From: Bradyrhizobium sp. WSM471
Lineage (GTDB): Bacteria > Pseudomonadota > Alphaproteobacteria > Rhizobiales > Xanthobacteraceae
Reading direction: 5' to 3'
Assembly: GCF_000244915.1 (NCBI RefSeq)
Contig: NZ_CM001442.1
Span: forward strand, 1,736,001 to 1,800,000
DNA length: 64,000 nt
The translations under genes were made by a program, and so were the position numbers. The number at the start of each line of letters is the position of its first letter. The first letter of the stretch is position 1. This document shows, one piece after another, positions 26,734-37,018 of this stretch. The notes under the pieces were generated by a model. That model saw only the letters and a program-made list of their open reading frames with translations, had not been told where the DNA came from and did not search any database.

Positions 26734-28131
26734 ATGGTAGACATTAAGACCATCTCCGAACGAGACCGGGCGAGTGTTTTGCATCCTTTCACGCAGCTGA
26801 AGGATTTCGCTAGCGGCAAAAGTGGCGATCCCACGATCGTTACAGGAGGGAAAGGTATTCGAATCGAAGACGCCCAGGGGCGCACCTACATAGACGGCTT
26901 TGCCGGCCTCTACTGTGTAAATATCGGCTACGGTCGCACCGAGGTGGCCGAGGCAATTGCGCGACAGGCCTACAAGCTGGCATACTATCACACGTACGCG
27001 GCCCACACGACCGAAGAGCTCGCCATTTTGTCAGATCGTCTCGTGCGCATGGCACCTGGCAAGCCCAGCAAAGTGTTCTTCGGGTTATCCGGCTCGGATG
27101 CTAATGAAACCCAAGCCAAGCTCGTCTGGTACTACAACAATCTACGTGGTCAGCCCAAGAAGAAGAAGATCATCTCGCGCGAACGAGGCTATCATGGCTG
27201 TTCGGTAGTCTCCGGCTCGATGACCGGCATGTCGTTCTACCATGATCACATGGATCTCCCCTTTGCCGGGATTCTGCATACGGGCGCCCCGCACCATTAT
27301 TGGGGCGCAGAGCCAGGTGAGACAGAGGACTCCTTTTCTCGGCGCCGTGCAGCGGAGCTTGAAGCACTGATCCTGCGAGAGGGGCCGGAAACGATCGGCG
27401 CATTCATTGCCGAGCCGGTGCTGGGTACGGGGGGCATCACACCGCCCCCGACCGGTTATTGGCGTGAAATTCAGGCCGTGCTCAGGCGCTACGACATTCT
27501 TCTCATCGCCGACGAGGTAATTTGTGGATTTGGCCGAACCGGCGCCGATTTCGGGAGCACGCTGTACGAGATCGAGCCAGACTTGGTTACGGTCGCCAAA
27601 GGCCTGACTTCCGGCTATGTGCCGCTCTCGGGAGCCATCGTTGGCGAGAGAGTTTACGCTGTCATGGAGGAAGCTGCGGAACGAGTAGGGGCATTCTCGC
27701 ATGGGTACACCTATTCGGGCCATCCGATTGCGGCAGCAGCTGCCAATGCAGTGCTTGATATCGTCCAGAAGGAACAACTAAGCGAGCGCGCCAGGATCGT
27801 CGGCTCGCATTTCCAGAAGCGACTCAAGGAACGATTCGCTCAGCTCGAGATCGTCGGGGAAGTTCGTGGGGTGGGCTTACTTGGCGCCGTTGAGTTCGTT
27901 GCAGATCGCCAGACGAAAAGACGATTTGACCCGCACCACAAAGTAGGAGCACGCATTTCGAAAGCTGCCCGTGATCGGGGGCTAATTGCGCGAGCGATGC
28001 CACACGGAGACATTCTTGGTTTTGCACCACCTCTAGTCGTATCCGAAGCTGAGATAGACGAGATTGTTGATCTAGCGTATCGAGCGACCAAGCAGGTTAT
28101 GGACGAACTCGCCAAGGAATCTGCTGCTTGA
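26734..28131 (+). CDS. Class III omega-aminotransferase
   Basis: 465 residues, PLP-dependent. The Schiff-base lysine is K289 (VAKGLTSGYVPLSG) and the PLP-ring Asp is D260 (IADEVICGFGRTG). The N-terminal HPFTQLKDF and the SGSDANETQAKLV, GRTG and YTYSGHP motifs place it with polyamine/omega-amino acid:pyruvate aminotransferases such as SpuC. With the dehydrogenase upstream it would turn a diamine or omega-amino acid into an aldehyde and then an acid. AGGGAG precedes the ATG at 26734. The exact amine is unknown; beta-alanine, taurine, GABA or putrescine are all possible. Confidence 0.9.
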   Translation: MVDIKTISERDRASVLHPFTQLKDFASGKSGDPTIVTGGKGIRIEDAQGRTYIDGFAGLYCVNIGYGRTEVAEAIARQAYKLAYYHTYAAHTTEELAILSDRLVRMAPGKPSKVFFGLSGSDANETQAKLVWYYNNLRGQPKKKKIISRERGYHGCSVVSGSMTGMSFYHDHMDLPFAGILHTGAPHHYWGAEPGETEDSFSRRRAAELEALILREGPETIGAFIAEPVLGTGGITPPPTGYWREIQAVLRRYDILLIADEVICGFGRTGADFGSTLYEIEPDLVTVAKGLTSGYVPLSGAIVGERVYAVMEEAAERVGAFSHGYTYSGHPIAAAAANAVLDIVQKEQLSERARIVGSHFQKRLKERFAQLEIVGEVRGVGLLGAVEFVADRQTKRRFDPHHKVGARISKAARDRGLIARAMPHGDILGFAPPLVVSEAEIDEIVDLAYRATKQVMDELAKESAA

Positions 28132-28329
28132 AAGACTCTCGTTACGTCGCGCCCGAGACGGCTAACTCGTAAGCCATGTTCGACGGCCCCGCGACGCCCC
28201 AACTGACAGACTTTCGTTCAGGCCGATACTGCTCTCGTCCAGCGGGCCTGAAGTTGCATTGAATGTCGCTTGGAGAGACAAATCAGGCGCGTCCACAAGC
28301 TGCCCAATTTCCTCTCTCAGGAACTAACC

Positions 28330-29313
28330 ATGGATGCCATCAAGATCGATGGAAAAGCTATTGCTGAGGCTATTCGGGCTCGTGTCACGCAGAATGTGGC
28401 ATTGCTGCAATCCAGGTGTGATGTCACCCCTGGTTTGGCTGTGGTGCTAGTCGGTACAGATCCGGCGAGTTCGATTTATGTAAAGACCAAGGCAAGACAG
28501 GCGCAGGCGGTAGGCTTCAACTCGCAACAACTGGTGCTGCCGAGTCATATTGGTGAAGACGAGCTGTTGAAATTAATCCAGGAGCTTAACGCCAACGATT
28601 CCATCGATGGCATACTCGTTCAGCTTCCGCTCCCCGGCCATATCGACCACTGGCGCGTCCTAGAAGCCATTGATCCGGCCAAGGATGTCGATGGCTTTCA
28701 TCCGTATAACATTGGAAGACTATCAGCGGGTCGGCCCGCTCTCGCCCCTTGCACTCCGCTCGGTGTTGTTCATCTTATTAAGACCGTTGTCAGCGATTTA
28801 AATGGAATGGACGTTGTTGTCATCGGTCGCTCGAATGTCGTTGGAAAGCCCCTGGCGCTTTTGCTTGGCGATGCTGGATGCACAGTTACAGGTGCACAAC
28901 TCCAGACGCGAAACCTACCCGATCTCTGTCGAAGGGCCGACATTGTCGTCGCCGCCGCCGGGTGCGCGGGACTGGTTCGGGGCGATTGGCTTAAACCAGG
29001 CGCAATCGTCATTGATGTAGGTATCAACCGTACAATCGATTCGAACGGCACTGCCAGACTTATTGGAGATGTCGCTTTCGTCGAAGCGAGTAAGCGCGCA
29101 AGCTACATAACCCCAGTGCCCGGGGGCGTTGGGCCTATGACTGTCGCTTACTTGCTCGCGAACACCATCACTGCGGCAGTTTCGCGCAGAGGACTGTCCC
29201 TGCTGACGAATGCTGGGGGTTTTACATTCGACCAGCCCGAGCTGGAGAATCGGCCGGCGACAATCAACCCGCACCGGGAATCACGTAGGGTGCTGGACAT
29301 CACCGCCGGTTGA
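28330..29313 (+). CDS. folD: Bifunctional methylenetetrahydrofolate dehydrogenase/cyclohydrolase
   Basis: 327 residues from the ATG at 28330. It interconverts 5,10-methylene-THF, methenyl-THF and 10-formyl-THF in the cytoplasm. The catalytic Y50 and K54 (SSIYVKTKARQA) and the family blocks ILVQLPLPGHID, DVDGFHPYNIGRL, VIGRSNVVGKP and TPVPGGVGPMTVAYL are intact. A C-terminal tail of about 35 residues goes beyond most FolD proteins. Being island-borne and grouped with a DMGDH-like gene and purU, it looks like a second, pathway-dedicated FolD that handles methyl-derived C1 units, not the housekeeping copy. Confidence 0.94.
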   Translation: MDAIKIDGKAIAEAIRARVTQNVALLQSRCDVTPGLAVVLVGTDPASSIYVKTKARQAQAVGFNSQQLVLPSHIGEDELLKLIQELNANDSIDGILVQLPLPGHIDHWRVLEAIDPAKDVDGFHPYNIGRLSAGRPALAPCTPLGVVHLIKTVVSDLNGMDVVVIGRSNVVGKPLALLLGDAGCTVTGAQLQTRNLPDLCRRADIVVAAAGCAGLVRGDWLKPGAIVIDVGINRTIDSNGTARLIGDVAFVEASKRASYITPVPGGVGPMTVAYLLANTITAAVSRRGLSLLTNAGGFTFDQPELENRPATINPHRESRRVLDITAG

Positions 29314-29838
29314 CGGCGCTTTAGGCAATCGCTTCTGAATGCGAAGGTTCATGAAGCGAATCCCCTTGTCACTGGCGCGGCACAGATGCTCTCGGTCGGC
29401 GATAAGGGCTAATGCCCAATCCGCGTTCCAATATGTTCGCCCTCAACTTCGCAGGAAAGCTTCATCTTTACCAGACAGAGCGCGCAATTTATGCGCAAAA
29501 GGAGCAATTTTGGTTATATTCGAGCGGATCGCCCGATACTATTTCCACGAAATAGATCAAAGCGGCGGAGTCGCGCGGATCTCATTAGCGAAGCCGGGGG
29601 CGTTCGCCGCATGCTGCGGCGGCGAACTTCGCTCGAAATTGCTCCGGACTGAGGCGCAAGGAAATGAGCAAAGAGGCTTGGAGCGAGTTGCGTACAAACC
29701 GACCAGTGATCTTCTGCTCGAGAACGGCTCAATACTTAAATTGGAGGCCCATTCTCCACGGTATTGAAGGCCAACGTAAAGACTGAGGGACAACCACTCA
29801 TCATCTGTTGAGGGGAACAAAAGAGAGGAGATCCGGCA
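29314..29838. other. Regulatory spacer upstream of polyamine-type ABC operon
   Basis: 525 bases. A weak plus frame of 142 codons exists but has no domain and overlaps the regulatory motifs, so I reject it. The region contains an inverted repeat GCGCA-ATTTA-TGCGC (29482-29496), a partial match to the Lrp two-block element (GCGCAAA ending 29499 and TATTC at 29517-29521, same offset), and the CCCGATACTATTT motif (29532-29555). Confidence 0.5.
29532..29555 (+). promoter_or_regulatory. CCCGATACTATTT motif, copy A
   Basis: CCCGATACTATTTCCACGAAATAG. It includes a perfect inverted repeat CTATTTC-CAC-GAAATAG (29539-29555). Variants occur at 34184 and 54156, each upstream of a methyl-amine or carnitine gene. 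This copy is 283 bases before the substrate-binding protein gene. TACTAT could be a -10 box. Confidence 0.55.
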
Positions 29839-30891
29839 ATGAAAAGACGAGCATTTTTGAGATTTGCTACTACGGCTGCCGCTGGCGTGCTGGCCGCTCC
29901 CTACGTCCAGGCTCAGACGAAAAAATTCGCCAATGTTACGTTGCGCGTGAACGGATTCGGCGGCGCGTTCGACGAAGCTCTTAGAAAAGGCGTGGCCGGG
30001 CCGCTAGAAGAAAAGTACGGGCTAAAAGTCCAATTTACCGCTGGCGCGACGCAAGCAGACCTCGTCAAACTGATCGCGAATAAGAGCAGCCCGCCGTACG
30101 ACTTGTTTATGTGCGACAGCTCTTACGTCGTCGAGCTTCTTAAGGCCGACATCGTCGAAGAAATCAAGGTGTCAGACGTTCCCAACATCAAACGTGTTCT
30201 TCCGGGGTTTCGCGAATTCGGTGACTATGGTGTTCCGTTTAACGTTTCGTCCGTCGTACCGGTTTTCAATTCCAAATATATCAAGCGGCCTCTTACTTCA
30301 TACTCAGATATCGCCCGGTCCGACCTGACCGGACGCGTGATCCTACCTGCCCCGGACCAAATCGCCAGCAGCTTATATCTTCTGGGCATGGCTGAGGAGA
30401 ATGGAGGTTCGATTTCGGAAATGGAGCCTGCGATGAAGATACTAAGTGCCGCGAAGCCCAACATTGTTGCGCTAGCACAAACGAACGTCGCCGAACTGCA
30501 GATGTTTCAAAGCGAAGAGGGCTACGCCGGTATTTTTTGGGACGGCCGCGCTCACGAATTGCGCACCAAGGGCATTCCTATCGTCACGGTTTTTCCCTCC
30601 CAAGGCGTTTACTCCACAATCAGTTATATCAACGTCGTCAAGGGCATGAAGTATCCGGAAGCCGCGTACGCCTTTGCTGACCAGCTGCTCTCGGATCAAG
30701 GCATGCTCGCGATACCTGAGGCGCTCCGGTATGGAGTAACGACGGATGTCAAACTGCCCGAAGATCTTCGCAGAGATCTCCTGTTCAATTCTCCTGAGCG
30801 CAATGCCCTGAGAAAGCAGATCGATTGGCAACAGCTCTGGGCAAACCGCAGCGGTTGGATCGAACGGGTCAATAAAACGATCCGGAACTAG
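29839..30891 (+). CDS. Spermidine/putrescine-type ABC transporter, substrate-binding protein
   Basis: 350 residues. Twin-arginine-like leader (KRRAFLRFATTAAAG) with cleavage after VQA; the rest is a SBP_bac_8/PotD-like periplasmic binding fold (NGFGGAFDEALRKG, YDLFMCDSS, FNSKYI). Strong ribosome-binding site (GAGGAGAT). It starts a four-gene uptake operon. The ligand is probably a small cationic amine or betaine-like compound; homology to PotD does not prove polyamine specificity. Confidence 0.88.
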   Translation: MKRRAFLRFATTAAAGVLAAPYVQAQTKKFANVTLRVNGFGGAFDEALRKGVAGPLEEKYGLKVQFTAGATQADLVKLIANKSSPPYDLFMCDSSYVVELLKADIVEEIKVSDVPNIKRVLPGFREFGDYGVPFNVSSVVPVFNSKYIKRPLTSYSDIARSDLTGRVILPAPDQIASSLYLLGMAEENGGSISEMEPAMKILSAAKPNIVALAQTNVAELQMFQSEEGYAGIFWDGRAHELRTKGIPIVTVFPSQGVYSTISYINVVKGMKYPEAAYAFADQLLSDQGMLAIPEALRYGVTTDVKLPEDLRRDLLFNSPERNALRKQIDWQQLWANRSGWIERVNKTIRN

Positions 30892-30982
30892 GAGTGTTTC
30901 ATCTCGGTGTGGCGCGGATTCTCGGGAGTACGCAAACGCCGGGCCAACCTAGAACGCTCGATCGAAGTACGAAGGGTACGCC

Positions 30983-31849
30983 GTGAAGCAGTCATTGCTC
31001 AAGCGCCGAAGCCTAACTCTGGTGATCTTGCTGACCCCAATGGTCTTGCTTCTTGCAGGCTTTTTGGTGCTTCCAGTCCTAGGATTGCTGCGATCGAGCT
31101 TCTTGCCAAGTACCCATCTCCTAGATGGTACGGGTTTCAGCCTTAAGCACTACGTGCATTTCTTCTCAGATACTTACTACTCGTCTGTTCTGGTGGAGAC
31201 GTTCGTCGACGGACTTATCGTCAGTCTGGTCTGCTTGTTGATCGGCTTTCCCACCGGATATTCGCTCGCCCGTCTAACGTCTGCGGCGCGGAGGTGGCGG
31301 ATGATTGTTGTGATCCTCCCGTTGACGCTCAGTCTCGTCGTCGTTGTATTTGGCTGGCTGATCATTCTTGGTCGTAATGGTCTCCTCAATTCGCTATTCG
31401 TATACCTTGGCATTTTCTCCTCGCCAAAAACGCTCCTCTTTAGTCGACCTGCGGTGCTGATCGTTTTGGTACAGCAGTTCCTCCCATTCATGATCTTGTC
31501 GGTCATGAGCGTAGTCACCCAAATACATCCAGTATTGGAGCAGGCAGCTTCGAATCTGCGTGCCAACCGCTTCGTGACTTTTCGAAAGGTCATTCTTCCA
31601 CTTGCCGTGCCTGGAATTCTCGTTGGCTTTAACATTGTATTCGTTCTCTCGATTTCGGCGTTCATAACGCCTCGTCTAATCGGCGGAGCACGCGTCGCGA
31701 TGCTCGGAAGCCTGATCTATGAGACCATTATGGCGCAACTGAACTGGCCGTTTGGTGCGGCAATGGCTTTCGTACTTTTCGTGAGCGGACTTGCCTTCAC
31801 AGTGGCGCTCAATGCGTTGGTTGCTTCGCGTTTCACCGTCAGGGGATGA
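30983..31849 (+). CDS. ABC transporter permease, PotB-like
   Basis: 288 residues from a GTG at 30983. Six hydrophobic segments; the EAA-type coupling loop (LEQAASNLRANRFVTFRKVI) near residue 195 contacts the ATPase. Inner-membrane half of the uptake channel. It lies 91 bases after the binding protein and 4 bases before the second permease. Confidence 0.87.
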   Translation: MKQSLLKRRSLTLVILLTPMVLLLAGFLVLPVLGLLRSSFLPSTHLLDGTGFSLKHYVHFFSDTYYSSVLVETFVDGLIVSLVCLLIGFPTGYSLARLTSAARRWRMIVVILPLTLSLVVVVFGWLIILGRNGLLNSLFVYLGIFSSPKTLLFSRPAVLIVLVQQFLPFMILSVMSVVTQIHPVLEQAASNLRANRFVTFRKVILPLAVPGILVGFNIVFVLSISAFITPRLIGGARVAMLGSLIYETIMAQLNWPFGAAMAFVLFVSGLAFTVALNALVASRFTVRG

Positions 31850-31853
31850 ATCT

Positions 31854-32654
31854 ATGCGCGCTGATCTAATTGATCGTCTGATGGCCGTGTCCGGCACGCT
31901 TATTCGTGCGCTCGTTTACTTGATGCTTGCCTCGCCCGCGATCCTGGTGGTTCTATCATCGTTCACCAGCAGCGACACCATGAACTTCCCTCCCATGGGG
32001 TTTTCTCTACGATGGTATAAAGTCGCATTTGCAAACGAATTATTTATGGCCGCGCTCTGGACGAGTACCTACGTGGCTGTGCTAGTTGCCATCGTCGCGC
32101 TGTTGGTCGGCTTTGCCGGCGCATTCGCCATGAACCGGTTTTCTTTTCGAGGAAAGGCATTCTTGCAAGGCCTGGCGTTCTCGCCGCTGGTGGTCCCGGC
32201 TGTCGTGCTCGGAATCGGATTGTTGCAGCTGTTCGCGTGGCTCGATCTTACACAGACAATGTATCCGTTACTTCTGGGACACCTAGTTCTTACGATACCA
32301 TACGTCGTACGTACGATCCTCGCGAGCCTTACTTTGCACGACCAGCAACTCGAACAGGCCGCAATGAACCTCCGGGCTACACCATTCCGAGTCATTCGAC
32401 GCATTACGCTGCCGCTGATCATGCCCGGCTTACTCTCTGCTTCGATCTTTGCTTTCGTGACATCGTTTGGAAACGTGACCGTTTCCTCATTTCTCACCTA
32501 CGGCGGCCACGTTACTCTGCCGGTACAAATCTTTGCGTACGTCGATACCAGCTATGACCCACTAGTGGCGGCCGTCTCTAGCCTCATGATCGTCGTAACA
32601 TTGGTCGTTATCCTAACAATTGAACGTCTGATTGGCGCGGAAAGACTTGCGTAG
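31854..32654 (+). CDS. ABC transporter permease, PotC-like
   Basis: About 266 residues from the ATG at 31854; an upstream frame that runs into the previous gene is rejected. Six membrane segments and the coupling loop (LEQAAMNLRATPFRVIRRIT). It pairs with the preceding permease and is followed by the ATPase gene after 12 bases. Confidence 0.88.
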   Translation: MRADLIDRLMAVSGTLIRALVYLMLASPAILVVLSSFTSSDTMNFPPMGFSLRWYKVAFANELFMAALWTSTYVAVLVAIVALLVGFAGAFAMNRFSFRGKAFLQGLAFSPLVVPAVVLGIGLLQLFAWLDLTQTMYPLLLGHLVLTIPYVVRTILASLTLHDQQLEQAAMNLRATPFRVIRRITLPLIMPGLLSASIFAFVTSFGNVTVSSFLTYGGHVTLPVQIFAYVDTSYDPLVAAVSSLMIVVTLVVILTIERLIGAERLA

Positions 32655-32666
32655 ATAGGAGTGAAT

Positions 32667-33767
32667 ATGCTGGCTTTATCGAAAGAGCGTGACAACTTCG
32701 TGCCTGAAGCAGATGATCTTGTCGTCGAATTGCGCTCTGTTTCCAAATACTACGGTGACGTTGCTGCAGTTTCGAACACTTCGATTGGGGTCCGTCGTGG
32801 CGAACTACTTTGCCTGCTTGGACCGTCAGGCTGCGGCAAGACAACAACGCTGCGCATGGTGGCGGGATTTATAGAACCGACGTCGGGTAGCATTACGATA
32901 AACGGCGTCGACATGACGCGCCAGCCACCCTATCGGCGAGATACCGGAATGGTATTTCAGAGCTACGCCTTATTCCCGCATATGACGGTCGCGCAAAATA
33001 TTGAATTTGGCCTCGAAAATCTCAAATGGCCGCGTGACAAGCGCAAAGCGCGGGTTGAGGAAATGCTCAGGCTGGTGGAGCTGCCTCATTTAGCTGACCG
33101 TCTTCCGGCGCAACTTTCGGGCGGGCAGCAGCAACGGATCGCGCTTGCGCGTGCTCTTGCGATGCGACCAGCAGTACTGCTTCTTGATGAACCGTTCTCA
33201 AATCTCGATGCGCAGCTGCGCCTACGCATGCGAGAAGAGTTGCGGGAAGTAGTGCGGAGCGTCAACGTCACGACCCTGTTTGTGACGCATGATCAGGAAG
33301 AAGCACTGGCTATGTCGGACCGCATCGTCGTCATGAATGCCGGTCAGGTTGAGCAGATAGGCACGCCTGGCGAGATTTACGAGTCGCCGGAAACGCCTTT
33401 CGTTGCCAAATTTATTGGCTGGTGCTCTCTTTTGAAGGGAGCCGTAGGGGCTGATGGCAGTTTCACGTCGACGGCTGGATTGCGCCTCGGTGGAAATTGG
33501 AGTGCTGGTTCTGCTACAGCGGTGATCCGGCCGGAGCACGTCCGGCTATCGACCGATGGCGGTAGCGGACCATCCTATCAAGGGCGCGTCTTGCAGGCGC
33601 ACTACTACGGTGGGGCGACGCGAATCGTGCTTGACCTTAATGGAGAGCAGCTGACGATGCAGGAGCGCTTTCCGTTTGGGCAACATCCGAAAACCGGCGA
33701 TCGTCTCAACGTCGCAATAAGCACGGACGACATTCGCGTTATTCCCGCGGGAGAAGATCGTCGATAG
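32667..33767 (+). CDS. ABC transporter ATP-binding protein, PotA-like
   Basis: About 366 residues from the ATG at 32667, which has AGGA with 6 bases of spacing; the GTG six bases earlier lacks room for a binding site. Walker A GPSGCGKTTT, signature LSGGQQQRIALARAL, Walker B LLLDEPFSNLD, and a C-terminal TOBE_2 domain (AVIRPEHVRL). It energises uptake through the two permeases. Last gene of the operon. Confidence 0.92.
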   Translation: MLALSKERDNFVPEADDLVVELRSVSKYYGDVAAVSNTSIGVRRGELLCLLGPSGCGKTTTLRMVAGFIEPTSGSITINGVDMTRQPPYRRDTGMVFQSYALFPHMTVAQNIEFGLENLKWPRDKRKARVEEMLRLVELPHLADRLPAQLSGGQQQRIALARALAMRPAVLLLDEPFSNLDAQLRLRMREELREVVRSVNVTTLFVTHDQEEALAMSDRIVVMNAGQVEQIGTPGEIYESPETPFVAKFIGWCSLLKGAVGADGSFTSTAGLRLGGNWSAGSATAVIRPEHVRLSTDGGSGPSYQGRVLQAHYYGGATRIVLDLNGEQLTMQERFPFGQHPKTGDRLNVAISTDDIRVIPAGEDRR

Positions 33768-34464
33768 GCAATCATCGCACGAGGTATACCGTGGTCTTTG
33801 TTGCTGCGTGCAAGAAAGGCCCCTGTTGTGCCATTCAGAGGGACAGATATGCGGTGGGCGACGGGTAGTCTGAACAACTCGCCTCCGGTTCATCGGCGGC
33901 ACGGCCCCATGTTCGCCTAGACGCCCGTAAACTCGTGCGTGAAGCGAACGCCGCGCTGCACGATCTCATCGCCGTTTTGCACTGGCCGGCCAGGTTCCGT
34001 TCTCGTCAGGATGATCTCTCACAGCGAAACTGTGGCAGCCAACATGGCATGCTACACGCGCCGGATCGCGTCTGATGTGCTCAGGTAAGGTCAGGTCGAC
34101 AGAATAAAATCGCCGGACCTTGCGGAGAGTGTGCAGTATTTCTGCTTTGAGAGCGTCATTTCAGTTTAATTCAACTCCATCAGCCCGATACTATTTGCGT
34201 GAGAAATAGAACGCTCCGGCTGACCAAGTCCGAATTACAACGTGCGGGAGGGGGACCGAATTTGCAAAGCTCAAGATAGCCTACCGTTATCGCGCATAGC
34301 TGCACGCTCGGCATCAGCCATCAGACACAAGATACAGCGACGTTTGATTTCGCGCATGTGCAGATCGGCTCCCACAGCCCAAGCCTCCAAACATCCCGCG
34401 CTATTCACCTGCTGATCCCGCGCAAGGCGCGGGCAGCCAGCGGTCATTTCTCTGAGTCGTTCAA
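33768..34464. other. Regulatory spacer upstream of the DMGDH-like gene
   Basis: About 700 bases without a credible gene on either strand. The only recognisable element is the CCCGATACTATTT motif at 34184-34209. No terminator hairpin with a T-run was found after the ATPase gene. Confidence 0.45.
34184..34209 (+). promoter_or_regulatory. CCCGATACTATTT motif, copy B
   Basis: CCCGATACTATTT, then GCGTGAG, then AAATAG, with CTATTT/AAATAG as inverted arms. The first 13 bases are identical to copy A. It lies about 255 bases upstream of the dehydrogenase gene, and an ATTC tetramer lies 11 bases before it, similar to the other two copies. Confidence 0.55.
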
Positions 34465-36972
34465 ATGCAAAGCAAACTGCCTTCCCAAGCTGAATACGTC
34501 ATCGTCGGTGGTGGCATCATTGGCCTATCCATCGCCTATCATCTCACCCGACTTGGACATCGCGACGTTTTGCTGCTCGAACGAGACCAGCTCACCTGCG
34601 GTACTACGTGGCACGCGGCGGGGCTCGTTACCCAGCTGCGCGCCAGCGAAAACATGGCGAAGCTGGCGCAGTATACCGCAGGCCTATTCCGAGAGCTTGA
34701 GCAGGTGACTGGTCAGCACACCGGGTTTCGGCAATGTGGGTCGATTACCGTCGCCGCGACGCCTGCGCGTTTCGAGGAGCTGAGGCGAGGCGCGTCGATG
34801 GGGCGCTCCTTTGGTCTCGATGTTGAGATCATCGACGCTGCGGAGGCTAGGCGACGGGTACCCTTGCTCGACGTAACCGACGTGCTTGGCGCGGCATGGA
34901 TTGCCTCCGATGGAAAGACGAATCCGGTGGACACGGCGCGCGCGTTCGCCACTGGCGCGCGGCAGGGAGGAGCAAAAGTCCTGGAACGCACGCCGGTGAC
35001 CCGTATCCTGGTCGAGAAGGGGCGAATCGCCGGCGTCGAAACTGCCGAGGGCGTCGTGCGTACCGAAAAGGTGGTTATCTGCGCAGGGATGTGGACCCGG
35101 ACGCTGGCTGCTGACCTTAATTGGACCGTGCCGCTCCATGCGGCAGAACATTTCTACGTGGTGACCGAGGCCATTTCAGGCTTGCTGCCTGATACTCCCA
35201 CAGTGCGCGATCTTGATGCGTGCTTCTATGCCAAGGAGGATGCAGGAAAATTGCTGGTGGGCTTCTTCGAACCGAAGGGCAAGCCGTGGGGCATGGAAGG
35301 CATTCCCTCAAAGTTCAGTTTTGAGTCTCTGCCTGACGATCTCGATCACATGGAGCCTCACCTCATCAATGCAATGCGGCGTATGCCGGCGCTTGCGGAT
35401 GTGGGACTGCAACTGAACTTCAACGGACCGGAGAGTTTCACGCCCGACAATCGATTTTTGCTAGGGCCTGCGCCCGATATCGCCGGCCTCTATGTTGCTT
35501 CGGGCTTCAACTCGTGTGGCATCGAATCCTCCGGCGGGGCGGGAAAAGTGATGGCCGACTGGATGTCGACCGGTATGCCGGCGGCTGACTATTGGGAAAT
35601 GGACGTCCGACGCGCCATGCCCTTCCAGCGCAACCGTCGATATTTGCGCGACCGAACAGGCGAAGCTGTTGGACTCCTTTACGCCCTTCACTGGCCTCAC
35701 AAATCCCCCATGACAGCTCGCAACGTGCGAGTGTCGCCGCTGCATGATCGACTAGCTGCCGCAGGTGCGATCTTCGGCGAGGCCGCGGGGTGGGAGCGAG
35801 CGCAGTGGTTTGGTACTCCCGGGATGGAGGCGAGCGGCCACGGCACATTTGCTCGCGATGATTGGTTCAAGGCAAGCGGGGCGGAACATGAGGCGGCTCG
35901 TTCCGGAGTTGCACTCTTCGATCAGACGTCATTCGCACATCTCCTTGTGCAGGGCCGCGATGCACCTACCTTTCTTCAACGCCTTTCGACTAACAACATT
36001 GATGCTCCGGTGGGGCGTGTCGTCTATACGCCGTGGCTCAATGACCGCGGCGGCATGGAGTCAGACGTCACGATCGCACGAACCGGCGAGAACGAATTCC
36101 TCATCGTAACTGCAGCCGTTCAGCGCATTCGAGATCTTGCGTGGTTGCGGACCCATGCCAAAGATGCAGGCCACGTGTTCGTCACCGATGTGTCATCGGG
36201 CTACACATGTCTGTCGGTCATGGGGCCGCGTTCACGAGATCTGCTCATGCGCGTCAGCCCAGCTGACTTTTCAGACGCTGCGTTTCCGTTCGCCACGGCC
36301 CGAGAAATCGAAATTGGTTATGGCATGGCGCTCGCGTTCCGCATGACCTTCGTGGGCGAACTCGGGTGGGAGCTCCATATTCCTGCCGAGCAGGCGTTGG
36401 GTGTCTACGATGCACTTATCGTTGCTGGGCGCGATCTCAATCTGCAACACGCGGGCTACGTGGCCCTAAATACGCTGCGCCTCGAGGCGGGTTACCGCGA
36501 CTGGGGGGCAGACGTAAGTGATGAAGACACACCGATCGAAGCAGGACTGGGCTTCACCATTGCTTGGGACAAGGGGGAGGATTTCATCGGCCGCGCGGCT
36601 CTCGAGTCTCAGCGCGGCCAAATCCCGCACCGACGCCTTGTCCAGCTAGCTGCGCCCCGCGCGGTGCCGCTCATGTTTGGAACAGAGCCCGTTTGGCGCA
36701 ATGGTTCTCTCGTTGGTTACCTGCGGTCAGCGGGATTCGGCCATACTCTTGGCTGCGGTATCGGCATGGGATATTTGCATTGCGCGAGTGGGGTAAGTGC
36801 CAAATGGCTGTCTGACGGAGACTTCGAAATAGAGATCGCCGGCCAAAGGCACGCTGCCATCGCATCGCTTCGTCCTTTCTACGATTCGAATCGCACTCGA
36901 GTGAAAGGCGAATTGCGAAAGGCCGAAGATTTAATCGCCCCGGAGCTGCTCATGGCACGCTCTAAAAAATGA
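34465..36972 (+). CDS. Dimethylglycine/sarcosine dehydrogenase-like flavoprotein with GcvT domains
   Basis: 835 residues in three parts: a DAO-type FAD domain with GGGIIG (residues 15-20) and H50 in GTTWHAAGL, the usual covalent FAD site; a central FAO_M-like linker (about 375-430); and C-terminal GCV_T and GCV_T_C folate domains (about 435-830). Such enzymes oxidatively demethylate dimethylglycine or sarcosine and hand the methyl carbon to THF as 5,10-methylene-THF. Followed after 46 bases by purU. It fits with folD to form a C1 route. The N-methyl substrate is inferred; other N-methyl amino acids are possible. Confidence 0.9.
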   Translation: MQSKLPSQAEYVIVGGGIIGLSIAYHLTRLGHRDVLLLERDQLTCGTTWHAAGLVTQLRASENMAKLAQYTAGLFRELEQVTGQHTGFRQCGSITVAATPARFEELRRGASMGRSFGLDVEIIDAAEARRRVPLLDVTDVLGAAWIASDGKTNPVDTARAFATGARQGGAKVLERTPVTRILVEKGRIAGVETAEGVVRTEKVVICAGMWTRTLAADLNWTVPLHAAEHFYVVTEAISGLLPDTPTVRDLDACFYAKEDAGKLLVGFFEPKGKPWGMEGIPSKFSFESLPDDLDHMEPHLINAMRRMPALADVGLQLNFNGPESFTPDNRFLLGPAPDIAGLYVASGFNSCGIESSGGAGKVMADWMSTGMPAADYWEMDVRRAMPFQRNRRYLRDRTGEAVGLLYALHWPHKSPMTARNVRVSPLHDRLAAAGAIFGEAAGWERAQWFGTPGMEASGHGTFARDDWFKASGAEHEAARSGVALFDQTSFAHLLVQGRDAPTFLQRLSTNNIDAPVGRVVYTPWLNDRGGMESDVTIARTGENEFLIVTAAVQRIRDLAWLRTHAKDAGHVFVTDVSSGYTCLSVMGPRSRDLLMRVSPADFSDAAFPFATAREIEIGYGMALAFRMTFVGELGWELHIPAEQALGVYDALIVAGRDLNLQHAGYVALNTLRLEAGYRDWGADVSDEDTPIEAGLGFTIAWDKGEDFIGRAALESQRGQIPHRRLVQLAAPRAVPLMFGTEPVWRNGSLVGYLRSAGFGHTLGCGIGMGYLHCASGVSAKWLSDGDFEIEIAGQRHAAIASLRPFYDSNRTRVKGELRKAEDLIAPELLMARSKK

Positions 36973-37018
36973 CTTTCAGCTCTGTGTTTTACGAGGGCCG
37001 CCGCTGGCGGCGACTGCC

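Noticed and set aside
29339..29767. 142-codon plus frame before the ABC operon
   Set aside because: No domain, low-quality composition, and it runs across the regulatory motifs at 29482-29555.
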